This document shows, in pieces, positions 55,897 through 64,000 of a stretch of DNA of 64,000 bases. The stretch covers positions 107,766 to 171,765 of the forward strand of contig CACBDV010000001.1 of the NCBI GenBank assembly GCA_902538085.1, written 5' to 3'. A model generated the notes under the pieces. The model was not told where the DNA came from, did no database searches, and saw only the letters and a list, made by a program, of their open reading frames with translations. Position numbers and translations under genes: made by a program. This DNA is from an uncultured Alphaproteobacteria bacterium (lineage in GTDB: Bacteria > Pseudomonadota > Alphaproteobacteria > HIMB59). Numbering within the stretch: position 1 is the first letter of the stretch; each line of letters begins with the position of its first letter.

Positions 55897-56846
55897 TTCC
55901 AACTTAGTTTTTTACGTGTTTCCCAATAATCTTGAGTGGACAGGCTAAAAGACTCAAGAGACGGCAATTCGGTATCTATTTTTTCAAGACAACTTAAATT
56001 TTCATCCAACTGTTTGATTGTTGATGCTCCTGTTAGACAAATTTTAACAAACGGTAGTCGATAAACCCAGAGATAAGACAATTGCTCCAAAGTTAAATCC
56101 ATAGATGAGGCAACTGACTTTAATTCTTTAATTTTGTTTTGATGAAATTCTTTATTTGAATTAGTTAGTCTTCCATTTGAGAAAATCTCTTTTGCAATTA
56201 CATTGATCTTTTTTTCAGATACTTCTTTTAAAATGGAAATACAAGATTGGTCAAAGATATTAATGGTCGTTTGTAAATAAGAAAATAGATTAAGTTTTTC
56301 ATTCTTAATTAAAAGGTCATTAATAGTTTTCTCTTGATCTGGGCCACTTGTTGAGATTCCTATTTCTATTCCATTTTTTTTTATTGTCTCAAGCTCCTTT
56401 AGAACATTAATATCATCTAAGACTTTACTTTCTGAATTGACAGAATGAATGTGGTAAAGATCAATACTTTTTCCTAAATTAAGTCTTGTCTCCACCCATT
56501 GTTGTTTTAAAAATTCAACTGAGTGATCTTTTCTTTCGTGTTGATCTGCCTGAACTTCCCAATTTGCTAAATATTCATAGCCCCACTTAGACCCCACAAA
56601 ACCATCAAATTGTTTTTGAGCTCTAATCCAACTAGATAAAAATTCCTCAGCATCTCCATATACCCTTGCCGCATCGAAATATCGAATACCTCTCTTGTAA
56701 GCATGACTAAGTACTTCGTGACAATGAGATCTCATAGAATTTTTTGATATGTCGCTGCCTAAATCTGAACTATGACCAATGTTTATATATCCGGGCCTCC
56801 CAAGAGAAGCCAATCCTAGGCCTATTTTATTGTCTAATTTAAACAA
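55893..56846 (-). CDS. aldo/keto reductase
   Basis: A 317-residue NADPH-dependent (beta/alpha)8 reductase. Tetrad residues are in RYFDAARVYGDAEEFL (Asp, Tyr), VGSKWGYEY (Lys) and LYHIHSVN (His). GASTIKQLDENL near residue 290 binds NADP. It is the last gene of the minus-strand amidase/sugar operon and overlaps the HAD gene by 8 bases. It may reduce a sugar aldehyde. Confidence 0.92.
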   Translation of the reverse strand: MFKLDNKIGLGLASLGRPGYINIGHSSDLGSDISKNSMRSHCHEVLSHAYKRGIRYFDAARVYGDAEEFLSSWIRAQKQFDGFVGSKWGYEYLANWEVQADQHERKDHSVEFLKQQWVETRLNLGKSIDLYHIHSVNSESKVLDDINVLKELETIKKNGIEIGISTSGPDQEKTINDLLIKNEKLNLFSYLQTTINIFDQSCISILKEVSEKKINVIAKEIFSNGRLTNSNKEFHQNKIKELKSVASSMDLTLEQLSYLWVYRLPFVKICLTGASTIKQLDENLSCLEKIDTELPSLESFSLSTQDYWETRKKLSWN

Positions 56847-57444
56847 TTATATGATTTGCTATTTGACTTTTAATTGTCAGTGGGTCAGTTAAATGAATAG
56901 TTTGAAAGCCAAGTGATTGCGCCGCCTCAATATTTTCAATACGATCATCAATGAAAAGAGTTTGTTCAGGTGTTAAATTAAATCTTGAAATCGCTAATTT
57001 ATAAATTTCAGGGTCTGGTTTTACTAAAAACTCTCTACCAGAGATAATTTTATCATCAAATTCTTTCAGGAATGGGTGTTGATCTTCCATACCCTCATAA
57101 GTCTCATCTGACCAGTTTGACAAGACATAGCAGGGGTAACCACTTGATTTTATTTTTCGAAAAATATCAACTGTATCTTGATAAACCCCGTTAACCATAT
57201 TCCTGTGATTTGGATAATATTGCTTTATTTCATTCTCATAATTAGGGAAATTTTTTATTGCATCTTTAACTGCGTCATCAATTTTTACTCCAGCATCGCA
57301 TCTCATATCTAAATGAGGGAACGCGATTGTATTTATAAAATATTCTCTTTTAGTTTGATCAGGAATGATATTTTTAAATACATAATGTGGATCCCAATCA
57401 AAAAAAACATTACCTAAATCAAATAGAAATTTTGTAATTTTCAT
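56839..57444 (-). CDS. HAD-superfamily hydrolase
   Basis: A 201-residue HAD phosphatase from ATG 57444. Motif I is FDLGNVFFDWD, where the first Asp (after FLF) is the nucleophile, motif II is VLSNWS, Lys is in VKPDPEIY and motif IV is LFIDDRIENIEAA. It resembles YihX-type sugar-phosphate phosphatases. It follows xylA by four bases, so it may dephosphorylate a sugar phosphate of the same pathway. Confidence 0.9.
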   Translation of the reverse strand: MKITKFLFDLGNVFFDWDPHYVFKNIIPDQTKREYFINTIAFPHLDMRCDAGVKIDDAVKDAIKNFPNYENEIKQYYPNHRNMVNGVYQDTVDIFRKIKSSGYPCYVLSNWSDETYEGMEDQHPFLKEFDDKIISGREFLVKPDPEIYKLAISRFNLTPEQTLFIDDRIENIEAAQSLGFQTIHLTDPLTIKSQIANHIIV

Positions 57445-57448
57445 CGAC

Positions 57449-58756
57449 TCAATCGACAAAAGAATTAATTAGATTTTCAAGATATTCTTGGCGACCGGAC
57501 TTTGGTTGAGGGTTTATATTTTTAGCAATGACATTTTTATGAATATCTTCAAGAGACATTGAAGTCATGAGTTGTTTTTCAGAGGCCCACTGTTCATATC
57601 TTTGTTTTAAAAAATTTTCATAACTTCCATCATTAATCATTTTTTCAACAGCAATAAGAGTTCTAGCACAAGTATCCATAGAGCCAATGTGCGCATAGAA
57701 TAGATCCTCAGGATCTATTGATTGTCTTCTAATCTTAGCATCCATGTTAAGACCTCCTGAGGAAAAACCACCATTTTTAAAAATGTAGTAAAAAGGCAAA
57801 ACTAATTCTTCAACATTGTTTGGGAATTGGTCTGTGTCCCATCCTACTAAATAGTCTCCTCTGTTAATATCAATACTCCCAAAGATGTCATTGGAAAGTG
57901 CATATGCAATCTCGTGCTCGAATGAATGTTTTGCTAAAATAGCGTGATTTTGTTCGATATTTAGCTTGAATTCTCTTTCTAAACCATATTTTTGAAGAAA
58001 TGCAAAAACATTAGCAGAGTCAAAATCATATTGATGTTTCGTTGGCTCATGGGGTTTCGGCTCAATCAGAAGTAAACCCTTGAAACCAATTTTGTGCTTA
58101 TGCTCAGCTACCATGTTCAAAAATCTACCAAGCTGATCATATTCTTGTTTCATATTAGTATTTAAAATTGTTTCGTAACCCTCTCTGCCTCCCCATAAAA
58201 CATAATTTTGTCCACCTAAAAACATTGTATTTTCCATACACATCTTCACTTGAGCAGCTGCATATTGAAAAACATCAGGATCAGGATTAGTAGCAGCACC
58301 AGACATGTACCTGCGGTGGCTAAATAAATTTGCTGTTCCCCAAAGAAGTTTTACTTTGCTTGTTTCAAGTTTTTTTGAAATTTCATCGATAATGGTTTTT
58401 TGAATTTTTTCTGTCTCCGAAAAACTTTTACCCTCTGGAGCAATATCTACATCATGAAAACAGAAATATGGTATTCCTAATTTTTCAAAAAAATCGAATG
58501 CATTATTGAGCTTATCTTTTGCTTGTTCTATTTTATCTCCTGCTTCCATCCATGGTCTTAAAAATGTCTGTCCTCCAAAAGGGTCACCCCCTGGCCAATT
58601 AAAAGTGTGCCAGTAACATACTGCCATTCTCAGATGTTCCTCTAATGTTTTTCCTAGAATTTTTTTATTAGCATCATAAAATTTAAATGAAAGTGGATTA
58701 GTAGAGTCTCTACCTTCATATTTAATTGTAGGTATATCTTTGAAATAATCAGACAT
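57449..58756 (-). CDS. xylA: xylose isomerase
   Basis: Converts D-xylose to D-xylulose (and often glucose to fructose). [13 protein letters not shown], in which the second metal-binding Glu region begins, [20 protein letters not shown] in its key part IEPKP, and SIDINRGD are the family signatures. The 435-residue length matches group II XylA. No xylulokinase (xylB) is seen within the window. It sits inside an operon with a DMFase-like amidase, three bases after the MBL gene. Confidence 0.94.
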   Translation of the reverse strand: MSDYFKDIPTIKYEGRDSTNPLSFKFYDANKKILGKTLEEHLRMAVCYWHTFNWPGGDPFGGQTFLRPWMEAGDKIEQAKDKLNNAFDFFEKLGIPYFCFHDVDIAPEGKSFSETEKIQKTIIDEISKKLETSKVKLLWGTANLFSHRRYMSGAATNPDPDVFQYAAAQVKMCMENTMFLGGQNYVLWGGREGYETILNTNMKQEYDQLGRFLNMVAEHKHKIGFKGLLLIEPKPHEPTKHQYDFDSANVFAFLQKYGLEREFKLNIEQNHAILAKHSFEHEIAYALSNDIFGSIDINRGDYLVGWDTDQFPNNVEELVLPFYYIFKNGGFSSGGLNMDAKIRRQSIDPEDLFYAHIGSMDTCARTLIAVEKMINDGSYENFLKQRYEQWASEKQLMTSMSLEDIHKNVIAKNINPQPKSGRQEYLENLINSFVD

Positions 58757-58759
58757 AAA

Positions 58760-59713
58760 TTAGTCGTAATAAAACATTGGGGCTTTTTTAAATTCTTCCC
58801 AAGCATGCGGGTCGTGCCCTGTGACTACTGTAGCATTTTTGTCTTTTGCAATTTTTTTGAGTTTTTTTACAGAGTCAACAACGTCAACAGCAGAGCAAAC
58901 AAGACCTGGTAGTGTTAAATTGTTCCAATGATCCATTGTGTAAGCTGCATCTATAGTAAGCAATACATAACCTGAATTTGGTAAATTAACTAAAAAAGAC
59001 TGATGGCCCGGTGCATGCCCCGGAGTAAAAATTACAATTATTGATCCGTCGCCATATAAGTCATAAAAATCATCATTTTTATCTCTTAAAAATTTCCAAT
59101 TAATTCCAGGTTTATCAAAGTCTTTTCTAATATATGCAGGCTTTGAGAACCAATCAGGATTAAAAGCATAATCATATTCCTTTTGTTGAACTAGGTGTGT
59201 TGCATTAGGAAACCTTCCAACACCACCTGAGTGATCGAGGTGAAGATGAGAATGTAAGACATATCTTATACCTGCTGGATTAACCCCAATAGAGTTAAGC
59301 TGATCAATACAATTTTCTGTTTTTCCCATAATTGGATCATAAGCCGCAACAACAGAACCCCAGTGAGCATGTTTATCTTCACTGACCTCTTTTGCATTGC
59401 CTCCGTCAATGACCACATCCCCTTTTGGGTGTCTTATCAAAAACCATGGAACAGGTATCTCAAAGTCCTCATTAGATTGATTCATTTTAATATATTTCAT
59501 TTTCGTTTTTAGAGTTCCGGTCTGGAACATATAGAGCCTCATGTCAGTAGAAACTTGTGAGTTCGTTAAATGACTATATTCTTTTTTTGACTCTTCAATT
59601 GCTTCTTTTATGGAATATTCTTTTACTTTTTGATCTGTTTGTTTATTTGTAATAATTTTATCAAATTGATCTAAATCAGATTTTTTGTAACTAACGCTTA
59701 ATTTTTTTTCCAT
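58760..59713 (-). CDS. MBL-fold hydrolase, N-acyl homoserine lactonase-like
   Basis: A 317-residue metallo-beta-lactamase-fold protein. The di-metal motif is HSHLHLDHSGG near residue 165, with further ligands in FTPGHAPGHQ, TIDAAYT and TGHDPHAW, as in AttM/AiiA-type lactonases. The first 70 residues are extra. In this operon a sugar-lactone or amide substrate is as likely as a quorum-sensing lactone. It begins directly at the cupin stop. Confidence 0.88.
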   Translation of the reverse strand: MEKKLSVSYKKSDLDQFDKIITNKQTDQKVKEYSIKEAIEESKKEYSHLTNSQVSTDMRLYMFQTGTLKTKMKYIKMNQSNEDFEIPVPWFLIRHPKGDVVIDGGNAKEVSEDKHAHWGSVVAAYDPIMGKTENCIDQLNSIGVNPAGIRYVLHSHLHLDHSGGVGRFPNATHLVQQKEYDYAFNPDWFSKPAYIRKDFDKPGINWKFLRDKNDDFYDLYGDGSIIVIFTPGHAPGHQSFLVNLPNSGYVLLTIDAAYTMDHWNNLTLPGLVCSAVDVVDSVKKLKKIAKDKNATVVTGHDPHAWEEFKKAPMFYYD

Positions 59714-59989
59714 CTACTTAAATTCTATCTCAATAAATTTATAAATAAAATCATTGTTATTAAATACATTGTGGTTAACTCCCTTTTCTCTAAAGTAGGA
59801 TCCACCTTTTGCTAGTTTTGAAATTGTCTCCTCACCATCATGATTAACAATTTTTAGCTCCCCATCTAACAAGGGCACTACCACATAATCGTATTCATGA
59901 ATATGCTGGCCAGTTGAGTCCCCAACTTCAAAAGACCACTCTGTAACTCTAGTTTTTTGATTATCAATCATGACATTGGCTTTAGCCAT
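59714..59989 (-). CDS. small single-domain cupin
   Basis: A 91-residue cupin from ATG 59989. GDSTGQHIHEYDYVVVPLLDG carries the first-motif His pair and Glu/Tyr, and NHNVFNNND the second-motif His, so a metal site is plausible. It starts four bases after the unknown gene's stop and ends at the MBL start. Its role in the operon may be isomerisation or regulation. Confidence 0.82.
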   Translation of the reverse strand: MAKANVMIDNQKTRVTEWSFEVGDSTGQHIHEYDYVVVPLLDGELKIVNHDGEETISKLAKGGSYFREKGVNHNVFNNNDFIYKFIEIEFK

Positions 59990-59993
59990 GTCG

Positions 59994-60353
59994 TTAGATA
60001 TTTCTACAGGGTACGCTCTCAGCTTTTTCAGCCTTAAGAGCTTCGGCAGCTTTTGTTGCTTTTTCAACTGAGTCGAAAACAAGTTCAGGAAAAAGAACAA
60101 AAGGTTTTGCTCTATCAGCACTGAGCTGTCCAACACACCAGGTTTTACCGGGTTCAACACACATGACCATATATGTCCCAGGAATAGGACCATAATGTCT
60201 ATTATTCAAAGCAAAAAGGCACTCTGCCATATCGTTTAATTTATCGATGTCTAGATTTTGAAGTGCTTTTTTTTCTAATTCATTTAACGGAGTATCCAGA
60301 GCGCCAAGTGTCTCTTTCCCCCATGGAATCTCCTGCATATTTTGTTTTTTCAT
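59994..60353 (-). CDS. protein of unknown function in DMFase operon
   Basis: A 119-residue soluble protein three bases after dmfA2. A helical first half (LNELEKKALQNLDIDKLNDM) is followed by a segment with two Cys (VMCVEPGKTWCVGQLSA) and a C-terminal alanine-rich helix. The tail again has one Cys. No family was recognised. Its placement suggests an accessory or assembly factor of the amidase. Confidence 0.7.
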   Translation of the reverse strand: MKKQNMQEIPWGKETLGALDTPLNELEKKALQNLDIDKLNDMAECLFALNNRHYGPIPGTYMVMCVEPGKTWCVGQLSADRAKPFVLFPELVFDSVEKATKAAEALKAEKAESVPCRNI

Positions 60354-60356
60354 AGT

Positions 60357-62711
60357 TTAAGGTAAAGGCCCGTCCTTTAAGAAACCTTTAAGCGTATTTT
60401 CCATTATTCTAGAGACATTATTATTGTAATTATTATGTGAGAGACTACCGCACCAAGCCAAAGACCCTGGTGCAAACATTGCTCCATTGTTAGGTGTTTT
60501 ATAGTAAATCATATCAGCTCTGACCATTGGATTTTCATGACCACCGCCATAGTAACCACGAACAGCAAAGTGTATTTCCTCGTTAACTTGCAACATCATA
60601 TTAGAGTGATCCTGCGAGCGAGCCAAATAATAAGCATTATGTGGGGTTCCAAATTCTAAGTCGTATCTGTCTAACTCCAAACCGGCAGCTCCTCCACCAA
60701 CTAAACCAAAATCACCAATCACCTCATCTGCTCCAATCCCCTCAAAGATCCATGAACATTCAGGTTTAAAACTATCTTCTTCTCTTTTGTAGTATGAGGA
60801 CACGTCAAATCCATAAGATGTAAAAGTTAACCCACAAACTTTAGAAGGTATTCTTCCTCGAGCTCTCCACATACCTCCATATTTACCATCAAAAGCATTA
60901 TTGTATTCACCTGGGTTAGATGTCCATGCTCTTGTGCCTGCTTCACCTTTTCGAACTTCGGTAATATTAGGGTTGTCAGGATGATACTCACTAATCCAAT
61001 AAAATCCATCTGATCCTAGATAAAAACATCTACCACCCTGCATTTGATATGACTCTAGAGCATCCATATATTTCTCAGATGAATACTCAGGGTGACTTCC
61101 AGTCATCACAACTTTATAACGATTTAATAAATTTATACCTTCATGTTCCAAATCCTCGTCTGTCAGAACATCAAAATCAAAACCTTTTTCTTCTAGCCAA
61201 TCAGTAAGATGTAAGTCGGCATTGAGTTGCCATAATGAAGGAGAAAGCCAATGTCTGTATTTGGGTCTCATATTAAGGATTGGTCTTAGTCTTGATGATA
61301 TTGATACACCATGTCCGTCTGAGTGAAGTGAATAAGTTGATAGCCCGTATTCTCTATGTTCATTTAAATATAAATCTGCTGGCTCAAGCACAGGCACTTT
61401 ACCTGCAAGCAATTGTGCTACCACAGAGTTGGTTCCAAGATTATCATTGGAGTAAGCCATGTAACTATTAGTAGGCAATAAGAATAAAGTTTTTGCAGTT
61501 GCTGTCCCCTTGGGAGGTTTAACACAAAATGGAATATAGTCCTCATTTTCTGATTCCTCTCGTCCGTCTACTCTTAGTCTTGCAGCGTAGACACCACTTT
61601 TTAATCCCTCAGGTACTTTTAAAGTAAAGTCTACATCCCATCTTGCATCGTCTATATCGTCGTCATGAAAATGAATTGCACCGTATTCCTCAGGTTTATG
61701 ATGGAAAACCATTTCATCCGCTGTCCAGTTATGTCCTGTCATACCTCTGTTTGGCATATTAATAATAAATCCGTGGTGATTATTTGGAGAAGTATCAACA
61801 ATCTTTGTTGAAGCAATGTTTTTGCCAATATTCGCATGAAAATCCCAGGCTCCTACGACTGTTGACCTGACAGTGGTATTACACTCATCATAGCTTGATG
61901 CAAGTGTTTCAATTTCAGCCTTCGATAGCGCAATATTAGATAATCTGGGTCTGTCTATCTTTCCATTAAATGTCTTTGTTTGCTCAGGTAATTCAATAGG
62001 GTGAGGTACCTCTTTAAAATGTCCGCCAGAAATATGTCTGCCTGATCTATTGTTGTGTGTTGTGGCAGCAATTAGCAATGGAGCGTCATTAGCAGCAGGT
62101 AAAACTGAGCTAGTGGTCTCAATAATAGCTGAGGTTTCTTCAATTGGATTCAAAATAGCCATACCCAAGCCACCATTTGTAGATGTAACTCTAGGTTCTT
62201 GATGAAGGGTAAGCCTTCTCGATTGAGCATCAAATGTTGCAATAACCAGATACCAGACCTTTCTTAAAAGCTTTTTTTCTGAGGAGACAGTAACAACCTG
62301 AGAGCCATCACCAATTTCTACAGATAAACAGCCTTCATCATTAACGAAAAGGCCATAGCCTTTTTTTTCTTCTTCATTAAATTTGGTGAAAATTCCTTGT
62401 CTGCCTTTGTCAGGGGTGGTTGGGAAAATGTAAGCCTGCATAGTGAAGCTTTCTAAATTTAAATTATCGTGTTGGGGCATGATGATATATGATCCACCAT
62501 GTATTCTCTGGTTTTTCCCTTGATAGGTTCCATTGCAACTAGCATCTATTTCGGCCTCTTTATATCCTGGGCCTTCAGGATTTGTATCACCATGTATTAA
62601 GCGGACTAATTGAACTTCATAACTGTCATTATATTCAGCATTAATATAAAATTTAACCTCTTCGCCAGGGTGAGCTGAGTACTTATCACTATAACCTGTT
62701 ATTTTTAACAT
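60357..62711 (-). CDS. N,N-dimethylformamidase-like large (beta) subunit
   Basis: A 784-residue protein matching the large subunit of dimethylformamidase, which hydrolyses DMF to dimethylamine and formate. An N-terminal Ig/LamG-like part (about 1-300) precedes the catalytic domain. Residues Tyr420, Tyr460 and Glu542 (in SHPEY, with His540) have almost the same spacing as the Tyr399, Tyr440, Glu521, His519 set that I recall for the Paracoccus mononuclear iron site. Because marine relatives are not characterised, the true substrate may be another small amide. Confidence 0.88.
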   Translation of the reverse strand: MLKITGYSDKYSAHPGEEVKFYINAEYNDSYEVQLVRLIHGDTNPEGPGYKEAEIDASCNGTYQGKNQRIHGGSYIIMPQHDNLNLESFTMQAYIFPTTPDKGRQGIFTKFNEEEKKGYGLFVNDEGCLSVEIGDGSQVVTVSSEKKLLRKVWYLVIATFDAQSRRLTLHQEPRVTSTNGGLGMAILNPIEETSAIIETTSSVLPAANDAPLLIAATTHNNRSGRHISGGHFKEVPHPIELPEQTKTFNGKIDRPRLSNIALSKAEIETLASSYDECNTTVRSTVVGAWDFHANIGKNIASTKIVDTSPNNHHGFIINMPNRGMTGHNWTADEMVFHHKPEEYGAIHFHDDDIDDARWDVDFTLKVPEGLKSGVYAARLRVDGREESENEDYIPFCVKPPKGTATAKTLFLLPTNSYMAYSNDNLGTNSVVAQLLAGKVPVLEPADLYLNEHREYGLSTYSLHSDGHGVSISSRLRPILNMRPKYRHWLSPSLWQLNADLHLTDWLEEKGFDFDVLTDEDLEHEGINLLNRYKVVMTGSHPEYSSEKYMDALESYQMQGGRCFYLGSDGFYWISEYHPDNPNITEVRKGEAGTRAWTSNPGEYNNAFDGKYGGMWRARGRIPSKVCGLTFTSYGFDVSSYYKREEDSFKPECSWIFEGIGADEVIGDFGLVGGGAAGLELDRYDLEFGTPHNAYYLARSQDHSNMMLQVNEEIHFAVRGYYGGGHENPMVRADMIYYKTPNNGAMFAPGSLAWCGSLSHNNYNNNVSRIMENTLKGFLKDGPLP

Positions 62712-63139
62712 TACTCTTCCCCGCTATACTCCTCAAGTAGTCTGTTAATTCTTTTTAAAAATATTGCATGTTCACATGCTTCCTCAGATGAATAAGAGTC
62801 TTCAGTAATTTCAACTGGCTCACCTCTAACTCCTGTTGTTATTCCAACTCTATAATCTTCATGCCTTCTTAAACAAACAGTTACAAAACCATTTTCTTTA
62901 CTTCCTCTTCTTAACTTATCTAATAATGTTTGGAGATCTTGACTGTGCTGAATAACGCCGTGGTCTCGAGTAGCAGCCCTTCCAATTGGAGTTGCTCTAT
63001 GCTCTTCAATTAGAGATTTTAATTTTTGAGGATCTCTCAACATTTTTAATATGTATTTTTTGGTAATAAAATCATCAGTGTGTTTATGCCCTTTATTTAA
63101 TTGGACGTTTGACGGGTGCTTATAGCTGTAATCAGACAT
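62711..63139 (-). CDS. N,N-dimethylformamidase-like small (alpha) subunit
   Basis: A 142-residue basic protein upstream of the large subunit, the same order and size (about 15 kDa) as the small DMFase subunit. The stop overlaps the large-subunit ATG by one base (TAATG), implying coupled synthesis in fixed ratio. It contains TPIGRAATRDHGVIQHSQDL and GVRGEPVEITE. The call rests on position, size and coupling more than on a motif. Confidence 0.75.
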   Translation of the reverse strand: MSDYSYKHPSNVQLNKGHKHTDDFITKKYILKMLRDPQKLKSLIEEHRATPIGRAATRDHGVIQHSQDLQTLLDKLRRGSKENGFVTVCLRRHEDYRVGITTGVRGEPVEITEDSYSSEEACEHAIFLKRINRLLEEYSGEE

Positions 63140-63244
63140 AATTCTATTTTAGATATAGTTAACCTTTCGCACAGTTTTTTGTTCCAAATAATGAAACACA
63201 ATACGAAAAATTCTTATTCCTCCTCAGTTTTAAGTACTTTATCA

Positions 63245-64000
63245 TCATAATGCATAAACGGAAAGTATTACAGTTGCCACAGCCATACCTATTAATATAA
63301 GTGGCCAACCATACCCTCCTCCCATTCTGTCAATATAGTTTCCTTGCTCCTCAACATCGTCAGGTGCCAAATGTTCATCACCATTTAGTATGGGTTTTTT
63401 TGGCAAAGTCGATAAGTCCATCTTATTGGCTAAAAACCAAATTAGAAATATACCCGCTACCCACCAAATTATTTGGTAAGCCCATAGTGAAGGGACTCCC
63501 ATCACCCAATTATCATAACTTTGATCCGCACTACCAAATATTAAGTTTCCGAAAATTAACCCTGGGCCGATAGAAAAGAATGCCCAAATTAAAAAGAAGA
63601 CATAAGCAAGAGATTTTATTTTTTTTCTTGATGGGTGAATACCCATATGTTCATTTAAAAAATTATGAAATGACGCTCGATGTTCTTTATCTGTGTCATT
63701 ACTTGCAAATATAGAGGATAAAAAACATACAATCACATTAAAGAATAAACCCCATAACCCAGAGTAGATTGTTAGTGGCCATCGCCCCCAAGGAAGAGAA
63801 TTTCCTGTTAGCTTATGACCAAAAGTTTCAGCTAAAGTTACAAAACCTAATCCGGTGATGAGTCCAAGAATTGCCCCACCTCTTGTGATCCATTTAAACC
63901 AAAGCATTCCAAGTAAAACAGGAAACAATTGGAAACCAAAAGCGATTGCTAATCCACCAAGTAGTATTAGAGAAGTTTCAAAAAAAGTTGCAAGATACAG
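63245..64000 (-). CDS. sodium:solute symporter family protein (N-terminus cut by window edge)
   Basis: C-terminal 251 residues of an SSS-family Na+/solute symporter; the frame is open to the window edge. TSLILLGGLAIAFGFQLFP, then GMLWFKWITRGGAILGLITG, matches transmembrane segments 10-11 of PutP/ActP-like transporters, followed by several more helices. It lies 105 bases upstream of the DMFase genes on the same strand, so it may import the amide or its product. Confidence 0.88.
   Translation of the reverse strand: MYLATFFETSLILLGGLAIAFGFQLFPVLLGMLWFKWITRGGAILGLITGLGFVTLAETFGHKLTGNSLPWGRWPLTIYSGLWGLFFNVIVCFLSSIFASNDTDKEHRASFHNFLNEHMGIHPSRKKIKSLAYVFFLIWAFFSIGPGLIFGNLIFGSADQSYDNWVMGVPSLWAYQIIWWVAGIFLIWFLANKMDLSTLPKKPILNGDEHLAPDDVEEQGNYIDRMGGGYGWPLILIGMAVATVILSVYAL

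Noticed and set aside
59714..60193. Overlapping open frames suggesting a frameshifted gene
   Set aside because: The frame upstream of 59989 is a shadow of the 119-residue gene; each gene has its own start and a complete pattern, with a 4-base gap.

Overview
The window is a gene-dense, strongly AT-rich bacterial chromosome segment. It carries about 84 protein genes, two tRNAs, one probable SAM riboswitch, and no IS element, prophage or CRISPR array. Lipid A synthesis, ubiquinone genes (ubiA, coq7), coxBA, metX-metW behind a SAM-II/V-like riboswitch, an MntR-type regulator and DMFase/SSS/sugar-ABC catabolic genes point to a streamlined marine alphaproteobacterium (Pelagibacterales, HIMB59 or AEGEAN-169-like). 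That placement is inference from gene content and base composition; no rRNA is present.

Region 1 (1-20.8 kb) is housekeeping: coxBA, rsmE, ubiA, an envelope run (msbA-like, DUF374, waaA, lpxK, lpxL), xseA, purD, tadA, a C26 amidohydrolase, a pseudouridine synthase, rsmD, pgi, lspA-ileS-ribF and a flavin reductase, ending at tRNA-Leu(CAA). Region 2 (21-40.7 kb) mixes transport (LysE, an orphan iron-type permease, an MntR-controlled metal transporter), dsbB-coq7, argH-lptM-lysA, plsC, tyrA/hisC, metX-metW, gloB, ung and psiE. Region 3 (40.7-46.4 kb) is accessory: about 15 short, mostly unrecognised genes around tRNA-Ala(GGC), including a four-gene unknown set and three small alpha/beta-barrel-like proteins. 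Region 4 (46.4-53.5 kb) is one minus-strand operon for an ABC sugar or polyol transporter with two ATPases and DhaL/DhaK kinase subunits. Region 5 (53.7-64 kb) has two sugar-catabolism genes on plus, facing a tight minus-strand operon: SSS symporter, dimethylformamidase-like alpha and beta subunits, an unknown protein, a cupin, an MBL-fold hydrolase, xylose isomerase, a HAD phosphatase and an aldo/keto reductase.

The most interesting material is the amidase/xylose-isomerase operon, the ABC-DhaLK operon, the MntR operator almost touching a start codon, the riboswitch before metX, and extreme compaction: many convergent genes share palindromic stop codons and one divergent pair shares a CATG double start.
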